Shown here piece after piece: positions 1 to 8,682 of a DNA stretch of 64,000 nucleotides. The stretch spans positions 4,030,001 through 4,094,000 of the forward strand of contig NZ_CP117430.1 in assembly GCF_030687395.1 (NCBI RefSeq), written 5' to 3'. Under the pieces are notes generated by a model. That model was given only the letters and a program-made list of their open reading frames with translations. It made no database searches and had not been told where the DNA came from. Within the stretch, counting starts at the first letter, position 1, and the number at the start of each line of letters is the position of its first letter. The DNA comes from Pseudomonas wuhanensis (lineage in GTDB: Bacteria; Pseudomonadota; Gammaproteobacteria; Pseudomonadales; Pseudomonadaceae). Both the position numbers and the translations under genes were made by a program.

Positions 1-243
1 ATTCCATTGACCGGTACCGAATCGTTAATGCTCACCCAACTGATCCTCAGCGATCGACGGGTAGTCAGAAAAAACGATCTTATTCAACGCATCGATAAAG
101 ACCCGGAGAACTATAGCGGCCTTGAGATGTGCCTGAGTCGCTTGCAGAAAAAGTTCAAGACGGCAGCCAATGGAGAACGGCTGATCCGCTCGGTCAGAAA
201 CCGCGGCTATTGCCTCGCACAAAGGATACGCGTCGCTTACTGA
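1..243 (+). CDS. C-terminal end of a winged-helix transcriptional regulator (partial)
   Basis: The reading frame is open from base 1 and ends with TGA at 241-243, so only the last 80 or so residues are present. They look like the DNA-binding winged helix of OmpR/PhoB-type regulators: a helix with L-T-x-x-E-S-L-M-L-T-Q-L, then V-V-R-K-N-D-L-I, a recognition-helix stretch (L-E-M-C-L-S-R-L-Q-K-K) and the closing beta hairpin I-R-S-V-R-N-R-G-Y. The hairpin ending R-x-x-G-Y is the most diagnostic part. The N-terminal signal-receiving part lies outside the window, so the regulator could be a response regulator or a membrane-anchored ToxR/CadC-like protein. It is co-directional with the sugar transferase at 737 but separated from it by nearly 500 bases. 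Confidence 0.75.
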   Translation: MPLTGTESLMLTQLILSDRRVVRKNDLIQRIDKDPENYSGLEMCLSRLQKKFKTAANGERLIRSVRNRGYCLAQRIRVAY

Positions 244-736
244 TCGAGTGATCGCAAAAATAATAACAATAAATGCGACTCACTGCCCCACCTGATCCAC
301 CCACACCCATGACCTGCCTCCTTGCACTACACATCCTGATTATCGCCATCAACTCTTCCAGGTATGGCGCCCCGCTCCGCTTCATTCCTCGCCAACACGA
401 CCAACGTTTATCGAATGCTGCAATTATATAGACGGCTGAGCGATATCTTCCAAACAAAAGAGCACGTCCTTTTATAACAAGGCCGCCAAAGGCATGGCCG
501 TTATAATTCGTCAGAGACCCACAAAGATTTAGGTACTAGTATAAAAACTGGACACTGAGACAACCGTATCAGCTGACTTGAAAACAAAGCTTGGATGGCC
601 AGCCATAAGCCCCGTTATTCCCTTCTAATAATAAAAACATTTCCTGACTGACGCGCTCGCTCAGCCTTTGCGCGTGGCTGCCATTTATTAACCGTCGACT
701 GATACACAACGTGGCGCAGGCCCGAGGAATACCGCG
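244..736. other. Intergenic region upstream of the sugar transferase
   Basis: No convincing gene is visible in these 493 bases, which are more AT-rich than the coding sequence around them. The most obvious structure is an inverted repeat: TTATAAC plus GGCC at 472-484 faces GGCC plus GTTATAA at 496-506. It could be a terminator without a U tract or an operator. The rest probably carries the promoter and leader of the polyprenyl-phosphate transferase, but I cannot place a -10/-35 pair with confidence. Confidence 0.4.
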
Positions 737-2131
737 ATGGTACATAATCGTATTAATCGAAATAACATAACCAAAGGACTGACCTTCTGGGGGCAATGGA
801 TAATTGCCATCACTTCGGTCAATACATTGTTATTTGGTCTGGCGTTGTATCAGACAGGAGAAATCGACGCCCATTATCGTGTGCTTGCAGTACTCACTTT
901 CCTCGGTTCCGTCCCTTCCTACTCCCTGCTGCTGGTCTATCACAAGCAGCATAGTTACCTCAGCGGCTTGGCGCGCCTGCTACTGGGATGGCTGCTGCTG
1001 CTGGCCGGACTGACCAGTATTGGTTTTTTCAGCAAGACCAGCGAATTGTTCTCCCGGGAAATCATCGTGGTCTGGGCCACGGCCGGTTATTGCATTCAGG
1101 CCTTGCTGTACCTGCCATTGCACAGTTTTTCCAAGCACTACCAGCGGCAATTGCACAGCCAGTACAACACCCTGATTATCGGCACCGATCAACTGGCGGT
1201 GAATCTGGCAGACAAACTGACCAAAACCGAGTATCCGCCGCTGGTGGGCCTGATCAGCTCAAATCCAAACGAGCTGTCTACCCAGGTCAATGCCCACCGG
1301 GTTCTGGGCCCATTGCAGGAACTGCGTGAGCTGATCCAGGTGCACGACGTCCGGCGGCTGTACATCGCGCTGCCCTTGAGCGAAGCCAAACAGGTCGAGG
1401 CACTGTACATCGACCTGCTCGACGCCAATGTCGATGTGGTCTGGGTTCCCGACCTGGGCAGCATGACGCTGCTCAATCACTCCATCAGCGAACTGGACGG
1501 CCTGCCTGCCATCCACCTCAATGAAAGCCCGCTGACCAGTTACCCTACAGCGGCGCTAAGCAAGACCTTGCTGGACAGAAGCCTCGCCGCCCTCGCGCTG
1601 ATCGGCTTCAGCCCGCTGCTTCTGGTGATCGCCGCCGCCGTGAAGATTTCTTCCCCGGGCCCGATCATCTTCAAACAGGAACGGCACGGCTGGAACGGCA
1701 AGATCATCAAAGTCTGGAAGTTCCGCTCTATGCGCTTGCACGACGACCACCAGGTCCGCCAGGCCGGCCGCGAAGACCCGCGCATTACTCCAGTCGGCCG
1801 CTTCATTCGACGCACCTCCATCGACGAACTGCCGCAGTTCTTCAACGTGCTGCAAGGCCATATGGCGCTGGTCGGGCCACGGCCACATGCGGTCGCCCAT
1901 AACGACTACTACACCGGAAAGATTCAGGCTTACATGGCCCGCCATCGAATCAAACCGGGCATCACCGGGCTGGCACAGATCAGCGGCTGCCGTGGCGAAA
2001 CCGAGACCCTCGACAAGATGCAAAAACGTGTGGAGATCGATCTCAACTACATCAACAACTGGTCGTTGTGGCTCGACATCAAGATCCTGATCAAGACCCC
2101 CTTCACGCTGTTTTCCAAGGACATCTATTAA
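737..2131 (+). CDS. Undecaprenyl-phosphate sugar phosphotransferase (WcaJ/PslA family)
   Basis: A 464-residue inner-membrane enzyme that would transfer a sugar-1-phosphate from a nucleotide sugar to undecaprenyl phosphate, the first step of repeat-unit assembly. The N-terminal 130 residues contain four hydrophobic segments. A soluble CoA-binding-like domain (L-I-I-G-T-D-Q near 145) follows. After a membrane helix near 280-300 comes the bacterial sugar transferase domain, with F-K-Q-E-R-H-G, K-V-W-K-F-R-S-M, R-R-T-S-I-D-E-L-P-Q, V-G-P-R-P-H and K-P-G-I-T-G-L-A-Q. The length is that of the PslA/WcaJ group. GAGGA lies 8 bases before the ATG. It stands alone on the plus strand, followed by a strong hairpin, while the other polysaccharide genes are on the minus strand. 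The sugar (glucose, or another hexose) cannot be read from sequence. Confidence 0.9.
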   Translation: MVHNRINRNNITKGLTFWGQWIIAITSVNTLLFGLALYQTGEIDAHYRVLAVLTFLGSVPSYSLLLVYHKQHSYLSGLARLLLGWLLLLAGLTSIGFFSKTSELFSREIIVVWATAGYCIQALLYLPLHSFSKHYQRQLHSQYNTLIIGTDQLAVNLADKLTKTEYPPLVGLISSNPNELSTQVNAHRVLGPLQELRELIQVHDVRRLYIALPLSEAKQVEALYIDLLDANVDVVWVPDLGSMTLLNHSISELDGLPAIHLNESPLTSYPTAALSKTLLDRSLAALALIGFSPLLLVIAAAVKISSPGPIIFKQERHGWNGKIIKVWKFRSMRLHDDHQVRQAGREDPRITPVGRFIRRTSIDELPQFFNVLQGHMALVGPRPHAVAHNDYYTGKIQAYMARHRIKPGITGLAQISGCRGETETLDKMQKRVEIDLNYINNWSLWLDIKILIKTPFTLFSKDIY

Positions 2132-2185
2132 CTGCTGCGATTCACCCCCCGCCTATTCTTCACCTTGCGGCTAACAACGCTGCAG

Positions 2186-2222
2186 TCCGGACAGTCAGAC
2201 TTCTGACTGTCCGGAACCCCTC
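2186..2222 (+). terminator. Strong hairpin terminator after the sugar transferase
   Basis: A perfect 14-bp inverted repeat, TCCGGACAGTCAGA at 2186-2199 and its complement at 2202-2215, is followed by a pyrimidine-rich stretch with a short T run. It lies 55 bases after the stop codon at 2131. The symmetric stem could also work for transcripts coming from the right. Confidence 0.7.
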
Positions 2223-2350
2223 TTTCTCATCTCATTCGCACTCTTTTTTGTAGCCGCTGCCAAGGGCCGCGTTCGGACGAAGCCGTCGTGAATTTGGCGG
2301 CCAATCTTTATATTCTTCGTGGTGATACAGGAAATGGCCGGAGTATGAAG

Positions 2351-2611
2351 TCAGGTATCCGAGTCGGATATATGCTCCACTTGAGTTCTTACCCCAAACA
2401 ACCGGTCGGCTATCTGCCGACCTCGCTCCAGCCCTTCAGCCGTCAACCAAATCGATTTGTTCTTGTTCACCGGATTACTGATGAAACCCTGTTCATGCAA
2501 TCGGTTCATGGTCTCGAAGTCGAACCCTTTCCAAGTATTGCCGTTATCGAAACTGAAGGCTGCCAACAGGGCAAGCACGGCTTCTTCAATCAGTTTATCG
2601 TCGTACTCCAT
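2351..2611 (-). CDS. DUF6429-like small protein
   Basis: An 86-residue soluble protein of unknown function. It opens with an acidic helix (Y-D-D-K-L-I-E-E-A-V-L-A-L-L), then G-N-T-W-K-G-F-D-F-E-T-M-N-R-L-H-E-Q-G-F-I, and a short winged-helix-like segment ending in L-T-A-E-G-L. This pattern is what I recall of the DUF6429 family, widespread in proteobacteria and often near mobile DNA. It is monocistronic on the minus strand between a terminator and a REP element. No function is claimed. Confidence 0.65.
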   Translation of the reverse strand: MEYDDKLIEEAVLALLAAFSFDNGNTWKGFDFETMNRLHEQGFISNPVNKNKSIWLTAEGLERGRQIADRLFGVRTQVEHISDSDT

Positions 2612-2654
2612 GATCGTTGCTCCGGGTTTATGGCGCGCTTATCGTGAAAATGCC

Positions 2655-2727
2655 TTCACCAGCAAGCCGGCTCCCACGGGGTTCGTGTCGTTCACAATAT
2701 TGTAGGAGCTGGCTTGCCAGCGAAGAC
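2655..2727. repeat. REP-type palindrome pair
   Basis: Two inverted copies of a Pseudomonas REP-like sequence: CAGCAAGCCGGCTCC (from about 2660) faces GGAGCTGGCTTGCCAG (ending 2720), with about 30 bases between. It is the divergent AGCTGGCTTGCCAGC variant of the repeats found later in the window. It lies between the DUF6429 gene and the vanZ-like gene. Confidence 0.7.
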
Positions 2728-2886
2728 GGCCGCCTCACGTCATGCAGCTGTGAAGCCGAACCCAGGCTCGGCTGCGGCTACGGGCATTTGACTAGATGAA
2801 GTGGCAAGAGAGGTGTTGCTGGAGGGGGATAGGGAGAGGATCTACGGTTGAAACATGCTGGCAGACTGCTTGGCATTTCGCACCTT

Positions 2887-3246
2887 TCAGCGCACCCAGC
2901 ACCTTGAAATCAATAACCCCATCAACACGCCGATAGTATTTGCCAGCATGTCATAGGGCGAAGCCGTGCGCAGCGGCATCAACCCCTGCACGGCCTCAAT
3001 GAGTACGCCGGTGAGCAAACACCCCACGGCTACCCAGTGAAATTTCACAGCGGGAAAGGCCAGGCGGCAACTGCACGCAAATACCAGAAAACCGATCCAG
3101 TGATGAAGCTTGTCCTCTTCGACGAACAGTTCCGGGATCGGCTGAGAGCGCAGCCCCGCGAACAACAGAATCACGGTCACCGCGGCAAAGACCACGCCCC
3201 GGAGCCAGAATGGCAACTCGACCAGGCCTTTGAGCCACGTAATCAT
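2887..3246 (-). CDS. VanZ-family membrane protein
   Basis: A 119-residue protein with about four hydrophobic helices and the VanZ-like pattern D-K-L-H-H-W-I-G-F after the first periplasmic loop, then A-S-P-Y-D-M-L-A-N-T-I-G-V-L-M-G near the end. These match the K-x-x-H and D-x-x-x-N-x-x-G signatures of small VanZ-like proteins. The ATG overlaps the yjbH stop by four bases, so it is the last gene of the yjbE-wza-yjbFGH transcript. VanZ-like genes often close polysaccharide operons, but their biochemical role is not settled. Confidence 0.8.
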   Translation of the reverse strand: MITWLKGLVELPFWLRGVVFAAVTVILLFAGLRSQPIPELFVEEDKLHHWIGFLVFACSCRLAFPAVKFHWVAVGCLLTGVLIEAVQGLMPLRTASPYDMLANTIGVLMGLLISRCWVR

Positions 3247-5345
3247 TCGGTAATTTTCTCGAAGTTGTTGTAGAACAGGTCGCTATCACGCCCGTCGGTC
3301 ATGGTCTGCAGCGAGTAGGCACGGCTCAGGCGCGCACCACCGTCGCGGGTCAGTGGCGCCCAGACGACATTGGCGCGGCGCATGGTCGAGGTGCTCAGCA
3401 ACTCGTCGAACGGGATGGATATGTAGATCCCTTTGTCGAAGCTGCCCTCGCCATATTCCTCCTTCGACGCGCTGGTCAGGGTGACCCAGCCGCCAAACTT
3501 CACACCGTTCTTGAACTCCCGCGACAAATCGACGGTCGTGCCCCAGTCCCGTGCCAGATAACGCCCGACACTGACTGCTGCAAGCATGTCATTTGGCAAC
3601 TCAGTATAGCTGGTGACATGACCCGTCACGGTCTGGTAATCACGCAGACCGAAGCCCTGATCATAATCACGCTGACGCACAAAGTTCAGGTCAGCACCCA
3701 CCGACCAGCGCTTCCCCGTGGGTCGATACAGCACTTCACTGCCGACCCCGGCATACATGGATTCCAGATAGCCGCCGTAGACCATGCCATACAGGTTCTG
3801 ATCCAGCTGCGCCGCATGGTTGAACTGGAACGTCGGCATCGTCACATCGGAGGTGGTCAGGTATTTGCGCAGATCGGTGCGCACTCGCGGCAGCCCGCTC
3901 GGCGCGTCATAGGTGAACTTGTCGTAGTTGTTCACCAAGTTGGCGCTGAGCAAGCCACTCCACCAGGTATTGCGGGTGAAACGGTACTCCGCGTCGGCAT
4001 CTGCCGTGAACTGATAGAGCAAGCCGTCAGGGCCGCCGATGTTCTGTTTATAGCCCAGGCCGAAGCCATAGCTGAACGGCTCCAGTGCCTGGGTGTAGAG
4101 CGTGGTTTCCCGGTGCGCAGTCGCCGGATTGACCTCGGTCGTACGGTGCAGATCCTTCAGCGGCTGGTCGTTGTTCACGACCGCGCGGAACGTTTCGCGC
4201 GGCACGCTGGTTTCCTCGATGGACATGTCATAACGCTGGTTCACCAGGGTGAACCAGTCAATGTCCTGATTGACGCTGTTATCGAGAATCCGGCTGGCTC
4301 GCCCGACGGCTTTGGACGGATAAAAATAGCGAGACTGCTCGCCATACACCATCAGCTCCGAACCGCGCTGGGTGATGCGTTTGACCTTATAGCCGGCATT
4401 TTCCTGCAGCCGGCTGGAGACATCGGCCCAGTTGACTTGGTCGGCCGGGGTCGACGGCGCCTGCGCCGGCAGCGGTTCGGCGGGAGGGTCATAGGTCTTG
4501 GCCGGTGCCTTGCGGCTGACAAAGTTGGTGTGCAAGGTGATGCCGAACATCGCCGTATTGCCGCGCTCCCAGCCGGCGCTCAGATCGATGCTGTCGGCCA
4601 GTTTGTAGACCACGCCGAAGTTGATCGGCAGGTCTTGCTTGATCGAGTTGTCCAGTGGCTCGTTCTTGTAGTTGTTGCCCTCATACTCGATCTTCAGGCT
4701 CAGCGGTTCCCACGGCGTTTGATAGGCAATGCCGCCAAACAACGAAGGGTGGCCCCTGAAGTAGGCGTTGGCATTCACGTCCCCTGCCCTGGCGACCGCC
4801 GCCGTGCTTTCTGGCCGGTCGTTGAACTTGCTGCCGAAAATTGCCAGCGGGTTGCTGAAATCCCCTCGATTACCCAAATAACCCCAGGCAATGCCGAGGC
4901 TGAAATCCAGGTTGCCATAACGCTTGTTAGCGACGAAATATTCGCTGGAAAACAACCCGGTACCGCCGATGTCCCGGGCGCCGACGGCAACCTGCGGCGC
5001 CCAGTGACTTTCTTCCCAAAGCCGTGCCTTGAAATCGATGGCCTTGTCTTTGAAGCTCTGGTCGCCGCTCAATTCCTCGGCGCCGTACTTGCGGTTGGTG
5101 ATTGCGGTGTAACGAAACGAGCCCTCCAGCCAATCGAATGGCTGCAAGGAAAAACTGTAGCGCGAATAAGGGTCGGTACGACTGGCCGTGGCGCTCAACT
5201 CCCCCGCGGGGGCCATACGCGCGGTGGGGGTCTGTAACAGACCGACGCCACCAAAATCACTCTGGGTGTAACGCGGCTCACCATGAGCCAATCCACAGGG
5301 CAGGAGCAATGCAGCAGCAAAACGTAACTTAAAGGGGCACTTCAA
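3243..5345 (-). CDS. yjbH: YjbH-family outer-membrane exopolysaccharide protein
   Basis: A 700-residue exported protein with an N-terminal signal sequence (hydrophobic stretch A-A-A-L-L-L-P-C-G-L-A-H-G). It begins with the YjbH/GfcD hallmark S-D-F-G-G-V-G-L-L-Q-T-P-T-A-R-M and continues with beta-rich, aromatic-alternating segments as expected for an outer-membrane barrel. Family knowledge: YjbH/GfcD proteins act with YjbG, YjbF and YjbE in extracellular polysaccharide secretion. The start is TTG at 5345, with GAGG seven bases upstream and the TTGA overlapping the yjbG stop. The gene is translationally coupled on both sides. The long frame on the opposite strand is a GC-driven shadow. Confidence 0.9.
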   Translation of the reverse strand: MKCPFKLRFAAALLLPCGLAHGEPRYTQSDFGGVGLLQTPTARMAPAGELSATASRTDPYSRYSFSLQPFDWLEGSFRYTAITNRKYGAEELSGDQSFKDKAIDFKARLWEESHWAPQVAVGARDIGGTGLFSSEYFVANKRYGNLDFSLGIAWGYLGNRGDFSNPLAIFGSKFNDRPESTAAVARAGDVNANAYFRGHPSLFGGIAYQTPWEPLSLKIEYEGNNYKNEPLDNSIKQDLPINFGVVYKLADSIDLSAGWERGNTAMFGITLHTNFVSRKAPAKTYDPPAEPLPAQAPSTPADQVNWADVSSRLQENAGYKVKRITQRGSELMVYGEQSRYFYPSKAVGRASRILDNSVNQDIDWFTLVNQRYDMSIEETSVPRETFRAVVNNDQPLKDLHRTTEVNPATAHRETTLYTQALEPFSYGFGLGYKQNIGGPDGLLYQFTADADAEYRFTRNTWWSGLLSANLVNNYDKFTYDAPSGLPRVRTDLRKYLTTSDVTMPTFQFNHAAQLDQNLYGMVYGGYLESMYAGVGSEVLYRPTGKRWSVGADLNFVRQRDYDQGFGLRDYQTVTGHVTSYTELPNDMLAAVSVGRYLARDWGTTVDLSREFKNGVKFGGWVTLTSASKEEYGEGSFDKGIYISIPFDELLSTSTMRRANVVWAPLTRDGGARLSRAYSLQTMTDGRDSDLFYNNFEKITE

Positions 5346-6109
5346 GGGGCCACCTCAGCCAAAGGTTGAGTGGCGAGAAACTCGGCCAGTTGTTGATTGA
5401 GTTCAGGGGTCGGCACCTCAAGGTCATCGCTGCGGATCGGCACCAGGATCCTGCTGCCGGGAGCCGCCACAACGCCGTCCTCACGATTCCATGCCGCCAC
5501 GCCCACGCGCCGCACCTGACCGTCGGGTTGGATCAGCCACAGATAATCGCCCTCAGCATCGTTGAGGAGAGCGCAATCCCGGGCGTAGGCACGCACCTCC
5601 TGCAGGGCGCGGTAAGGCACCTGACAGGGTTGCGCGACCGCCCCGAGAATTTCCACGGTGGATGGCCGCGCCGGGTAAATCAGACGGTCACCATCATCCA
5701 GCAACGCGTTGCGGGCGAACCCCACTTCCACAGCGATCGGATCAAGCACCGCGACCTGGCGTCCGGTGACCGGCAGCCGTTCGATCTGCTCATACAGGCG
5801 CGCACTCAAGTCCGCTCGTGTGTTCTTGCCATCGAGCAAGGCACCCCGCTGCACCAGTTTCAGATCGAACAGAACACCCGCCTTCAACCGCGCTTGTTTA
5901 TCCTCCAATGAACGGTGCAGCCACGCCGCGCCCAGCCAATAACTTTCGGCGTTGGGTTGGGATTGGCCAATGACGTCCAGCAAACGCGCACCGGGTTTGA
6001 CGTCGATGGGGCCGGGGCTGCGCACATCACCACTGACCGTGACAGCCGCCTGGCCTACACCCGGACCGATCAACAGCAGGCCAAGCAAGAAAAGGTTCGA
6101 ACACTTCAC
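5342..6109 (-). CDS. yjbG: YjbG/GfcC-like periplasmic exopolysaccharide protein
   Basis: A 255-residue protein with a signal peptide (L-F-L-L-G-L-L-L-I-G-P-G-V-G-Q-A-A). The mature part resembles the capsule biosynthesis GfcC family: an opening V-T-V-S-G-D-V-R-S-P-G-P-I-D-V-K-P-G-A-R-L that looks like an SLBB ubiquitin-like fold, and a second such segment at P-S-T-V-E-I-L-G-A-V. GfcC has two beta-grasp domains like those of Wza, so a role beside the export channel is likely. The start is GTG overlapping the yjbF stop (GTGA). Assignment rests on synteny plus the two domain openings. Confidence 0.85.
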   Translation of the reverse strand: MKCSNLFLLGLLLIGPGVGQAAVTVSGDVRSPGPIDVKPGARLLDVIGQSQPNAESYWLGAAWLHRSLEDKQARLKAGVLFDLKLVQRGALLDGKNTRADLSARLYEQIERLPVTGRQVAVLDPIAVEVGFARNALLDDGDRLIYPARPSTVEILGAVAQPCQVPYRALQEVRAYARDCALLNDAEGDYLWLIQPDGQVRRVGVAAWNREDGVVAAPGSRILVPIRSDDLEVPTPELNQQLAEFLATQPLAEVAP

Positions 6110-6765
6110 CGGGCAGCTCCCCGATCAGGGCGTAACTGCACGATTTTCAGAAACAACTGCGGCGTCAGATGCTGCTCGCTGCGCAGGATGAAACCGTCCT
6201 GGGGGTCGACCCAGTAGCGGTTGGTGGCGTGGAAATTCAGGGTGGGTGCATCCACCTGCTCGTCAATGCGCAGCAAGGCGTAATCCTTGTCCAGAATGCT
6301 GATGGTCTCGATGCCGTGGCGGCTGAAACGGCTGTTGACGGCAATACCGATTCGGTTGCCGTCGTAGATGTCGATCCAGCGCGTGCTGGTGTAACCGTCG
6401 GGCACATGCTGAAGGCCGCGCTTGAAGGGCGACTCTTCATTGAAGCGAGTGCCATCCAGAGAAACGCCCAGCCCGACGGCGCGCACCACCAGACCGTCAC
6501 GCATCATCAGCACTTGCTTGCCGGAAGCGACCCAGAACTGCAGGTCACCACGCCGGCGGGCCATGGCCATCACCCCCTCGCTGGAGGTGGTGGTGACCAG
6601 GATCTGCGGATAGGGCACGGCATCGACCTGAGCGCGGGTCAAATGGATGGAGGCAGGCCCCGCGACGGAGGCTTCGAGGGTGTCCCAAGAGGCCTTCGTC
6701 AACGGATTACACCCGCACAACAAGAGCGCCATCGTCAGACAGGCGCAGGTAGGCAAAATTTTCAC
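6106..6765 (-). CDS. yjbF: YjbF/GfcB-like lipoprotein
   Basis: A 219-residue lipoprotein with a short signal peptide and the lipobox L-L-L-C-G-C ending at Cys19. The mature sequence is the YjbF type: a central beta-rich region with Q-V-L-M-M-R-D-G-L-V-V-R-A-V-G-L-G and a terminal R-Y-W-V-D-P-Q-D-G-F-I-L-R-S-E-Q. It is expected to be anchored to the outer membrane and to assist exopolysaccharide secretion. The start codon is GTG, 14 bases after the wza stop, and the end overlaps yjbG by four bases. No strong Shine-Dalgarno is visible close to the GTG. Confidence 0.85.
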   Translation of the reverse strand: MKILPTCACLTMALLLCGCNPLTKASWDTLEASVAGPASIHLTRAQVDAVPYPQILVTTTSSEGVMAMARRRGDLQFWVASGKQVLMMRDGLVVRAVGLGVSLDGTRFNEESPFKRGLQHVPDGYTSTRWIDIYDGNRIGIAVNSRFSRHGIETISILDKDYALLRIDEQVDAPTLNFHATNRYWVDPQDGFILRSEQHLTPQLFLKIVQLRPDRGAAR

Positions 6766-6779
6766 GGCGGGATAGAGCC

Positions 6780-7892
6780 TTATCTGCTGTTGGCTTCGCT
6801 GAGGTCGTTAACTGAGCTGGCACCGGTCCCGAGGACACTGGCGGTAGGCAGGAGTTGGGTGATCAGACGGTTCCAGCGCGTCACGCCGGCCGGGCCGACA
6901 TAGACGATGTCTTGCGGTTGCAAGTCGAAACGGGTGGCCAGCACCAAAGCGGAAGGCGATTCGGCATCGAGCTGGAACACCTTGGCCGGCTCGGTTTCCA
7001 GGTTGTCCGCGCCGCGAATCACATACACCGCGTTGCCGTTGGAGGTGGTCTGGTTCAAGCCCCCCACTGTGCCCAGTGCATCGGTCAGGTTGATCGATTT
7101 GCTCTTGAAGCTCAGCGCGCGAGGCTGGTTGACCTCACCCATGACATAGATCCGCTTGAGGTCGTTATAGGGCAAGTACAACCGATCACCGCCCTTGAGG
7201 TAAACGCCTTGTAGCTGCGAGTCCTGACGATTGAGGGTGTCCAGATCCAGCTTGTACTCGCGCCCGTCGCGGGTCAGCGTCAGCCCTGACAGGTCTGCAT
7301 TCAACGGATCCACACCCGCCGCACCAACGGCCTCCACCACACTCAATGGGTTGGTGGTGATCGGTTGCTGACCGGCTTTGAGCACCGCGCCGGAAATCAC
7401 CACGGTCTGGCTGGCGAAACGCAAAACGCTGACGTCGACCTGAGGGCTTTCGACAAATTGCGACAAGCGCTCGGCGATAAAGGCTCGCAACTCTTCAATG
7501 GTTTTACCGGCGGCCGGAATATTACCGATGTAGGGATAAAACAGCGTGCCGTCCGGACGAACCAGACGCCCGTTGGCATCGATTTGCTGTTGCGGTCCCG
7601 AAGGCGCCGTCAATTCGGGGTGATCCCAGACTGTGATAAACAACAGGTCGTTGGCGCCCACGCGATAACCGCCCGGAACATAGGACAACAATGCCGGGGG
7701 CACCGATTCGCGAACGTGCGTGGCGGCATCCATGGCAATCAATTTAGGCGTGATGGGAATAAGCTCCACCCGGCTACTTTCCGGAGAGCCGTCACTGACC
7801 ATTTGACTGGTGTCCATGTGTTGACCAGGCGAAAACATACAGCCGTGCAAGCTGATACTTGCCAGCATAACTACAGATAATCTACGGATCAT
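6780..7892 (-). CDS. wza: Outer-membrane polysaccharide export lipoprotein (Wza)
   Basis: A 370-residue lipoprotein with lipobox S-L-H-G-C (Cys18), the polysaccharide export (Poly_export) signature Y-R-V-G-A-N-D-L-L-F-I-T-V-W-D-H-P-E-L, and two SLBB-like repeats (V-I-S-G-A-V-L-K-A-G-Q near 170 and Y-V-M-G-E-V-N-Q-P-R near 250). Family knowledge: Wza octamers form the outer-membrane channel for Wzy-dependent polysaccharides and work with Wzc. Here wza sits in the yjb operon rather than beside wzb-wzc, which are 12 kb away. The C terminus near 345 is amphipathic, as in the Wza outer-membrane helix. A terminator hairpin separates it from yjbE upstream. Confidence 0.93.
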   Translation of the reverse strand: MIRRLSVVMLASISLHGCMFSPGQHMDTSQMVSDGSPESSRVELIPITPKLIAMDAATHVRESVPPALLSYVPGGYRVGANDLLFITVWDHPELTAPSGPQQQIDANGRLVRPDGTLFYPYIGNIPAAGKTIEELRAFIAERLSQFVESPQVDVSVLRFASQTVVISGAVLKAGQQPITTNPLSVVEAVGAAGVDPLNADLSGLTLTRDGREYKLDLDTLNRQDSQLQGVYLKGGDRLYLPYNDLKRIYVMGEVNQPRALSFKSKSINLTDALGTVGGLNQTTSNGNAVYVIRGADNLETEPAKVFQLDAESPSALVLATRFDLQPQDIVYVGPAGVTRWNRLITQLLPTASVLGTGASSVNDLSEANSR

Positions 7893-7922
7893 AATGGCAC
7901 TACGCTAGTCGAGGGCAAGTCT

Positions 7923-7957
7923 AAAAAAAGATCACCCAGAATGTTCTGAGTGATCTT
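7923..7957 (-). terminator. Intrinsic terminator between yjbE and wza (minus strand)
   Basis: Read on the minus strand, an AAGATCAC/GTGATCTT stem (arms 7950-7957 and 7928-7935) extends after one mismatch into CAGAA/TTCTG, and is followed by seven T residues (7929-7923). This is a textbook Rho-independent terminator. It lies 23 bases after the yjbE stop and about 30 bases before the wza start, so it probably attenuates expression of the downstream genes relative to yjbE. Confidence 0.85.
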
Positions 7958-7979
7958 GAACATCGTACTTCGTAGGGTA

Positions 7980-8252
7980 TTAGTTGGTACCGGTAGTACC
8001 GCTAGTGCCGGTTGTGCCGCCCGTTCCGGAGGTACCGCCATTGGAACTGCCACCGGAGTTTGAAGCGGCCGCCGCAGCGCCGAGAATGGCCGCGCCGACC
8101 AACATCGTTTCGGCGACCGTCACGCCCCCGACCAGCGGGGTGTTCAACGATAGTGGCTCGCTTTCGCTCACCGCCTTGCTCACTGGCTCATCCGCCGCCA
8201 ACGCCGCGGTGCTCATGACAGCCAGCAAGCTGGCCGTAATTAGTTTCTTCAT
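7980..8252 (-). CDS. yjbE: YjbE/GfcA-like small secreted Gly/Thr-rich protein
   Basis: A 90-residue protein with a clear signal peptide (M-K-K-L-I-T-A-S-L-L-A-V-M-S-T-A-A-L-A-A-D), a hydrophobic glycine/alanine segment (T-M-L-V-G-A-A-I-L-G-A-A-A-A-A) and a tail of repeated G-T-S-G-T-G-G-T motifs. This layout is that of YjbE/GfcA, the first gene of yjbEFGH and gfcABCDE operons. Its role is unknown, and the low-complexity tail suggests a surface or periplasmic structural peptide. AAGGAG lies seven bases before the ATG. It has its own terminator downstream. Confidence 0.85.
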   Translation of the reverse strand: MKKLITASLLAVMSTAALAADEPVSKAVSESEPLSLNTPLVGGVTVAETMLVGAAILGAAAAASNSGGSSNGGTSGTGGTTGTSGTTGTN

Positions 8253-8682
8253 ATCAGACTCCTTCTCGACATCAACTCTGCATTAGATTTGATACTAAGG
8301 GACCGGGAATGGAACAGCAGGTGAATGAACTGTCACCCGTCAATTGAACGAGGCAGTTCATGCACATTGCCTCCTTTGGAGGATGTCATTTATAGGAAGT
8401 GCATGCCATACACCGAACCTCGTCACTCCATCGGCAAAAGCGCTTGCACCGAGCAGGAATGATTGACGAACAAAGGCGATTTTCCAAGACATTCACCTCG
8501 CAATAAGGGATTTTCAGTACAAACTTCCGAGTGCGAGTCACTCATCCCTCGCGCCAATTGTTATTATTAGTCAGGATTTTCCCGGCGCTTATCCCGCAAG
8601 ATTCTATTGTGATCAGAGATTAACTGTTAAATAACATCAGGTCATAAATAGTTAATGTTAACTATAGACCATTATTTATCAG
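8253..8682. other. Intergenic region between rmlC and yjbE
   Basis: 430 bases with no supported gene. The rmlC-proximal end is very AT-rich (about 8600-8680) and includes a short perfect palindrome AGTTAATGTTAACT at 8650-8663. The yjbE-proximal part must hold the yjbE promoter and leader, because the large rml operon upstream is separate. I see no clear intrinsic terminator for the rml operon and no ops element here, so yjbE is likely driven by its own non-RfaH promoter. Confidence 0.4.

Noticed and set aside
3618..5237. A 539-codon open frame on the plus strand opposite yjbH
   Set aside because: It lies wholly within the yjbH coding region, has no family-like sequence and reflects the GC-rich third positions of yjbH.
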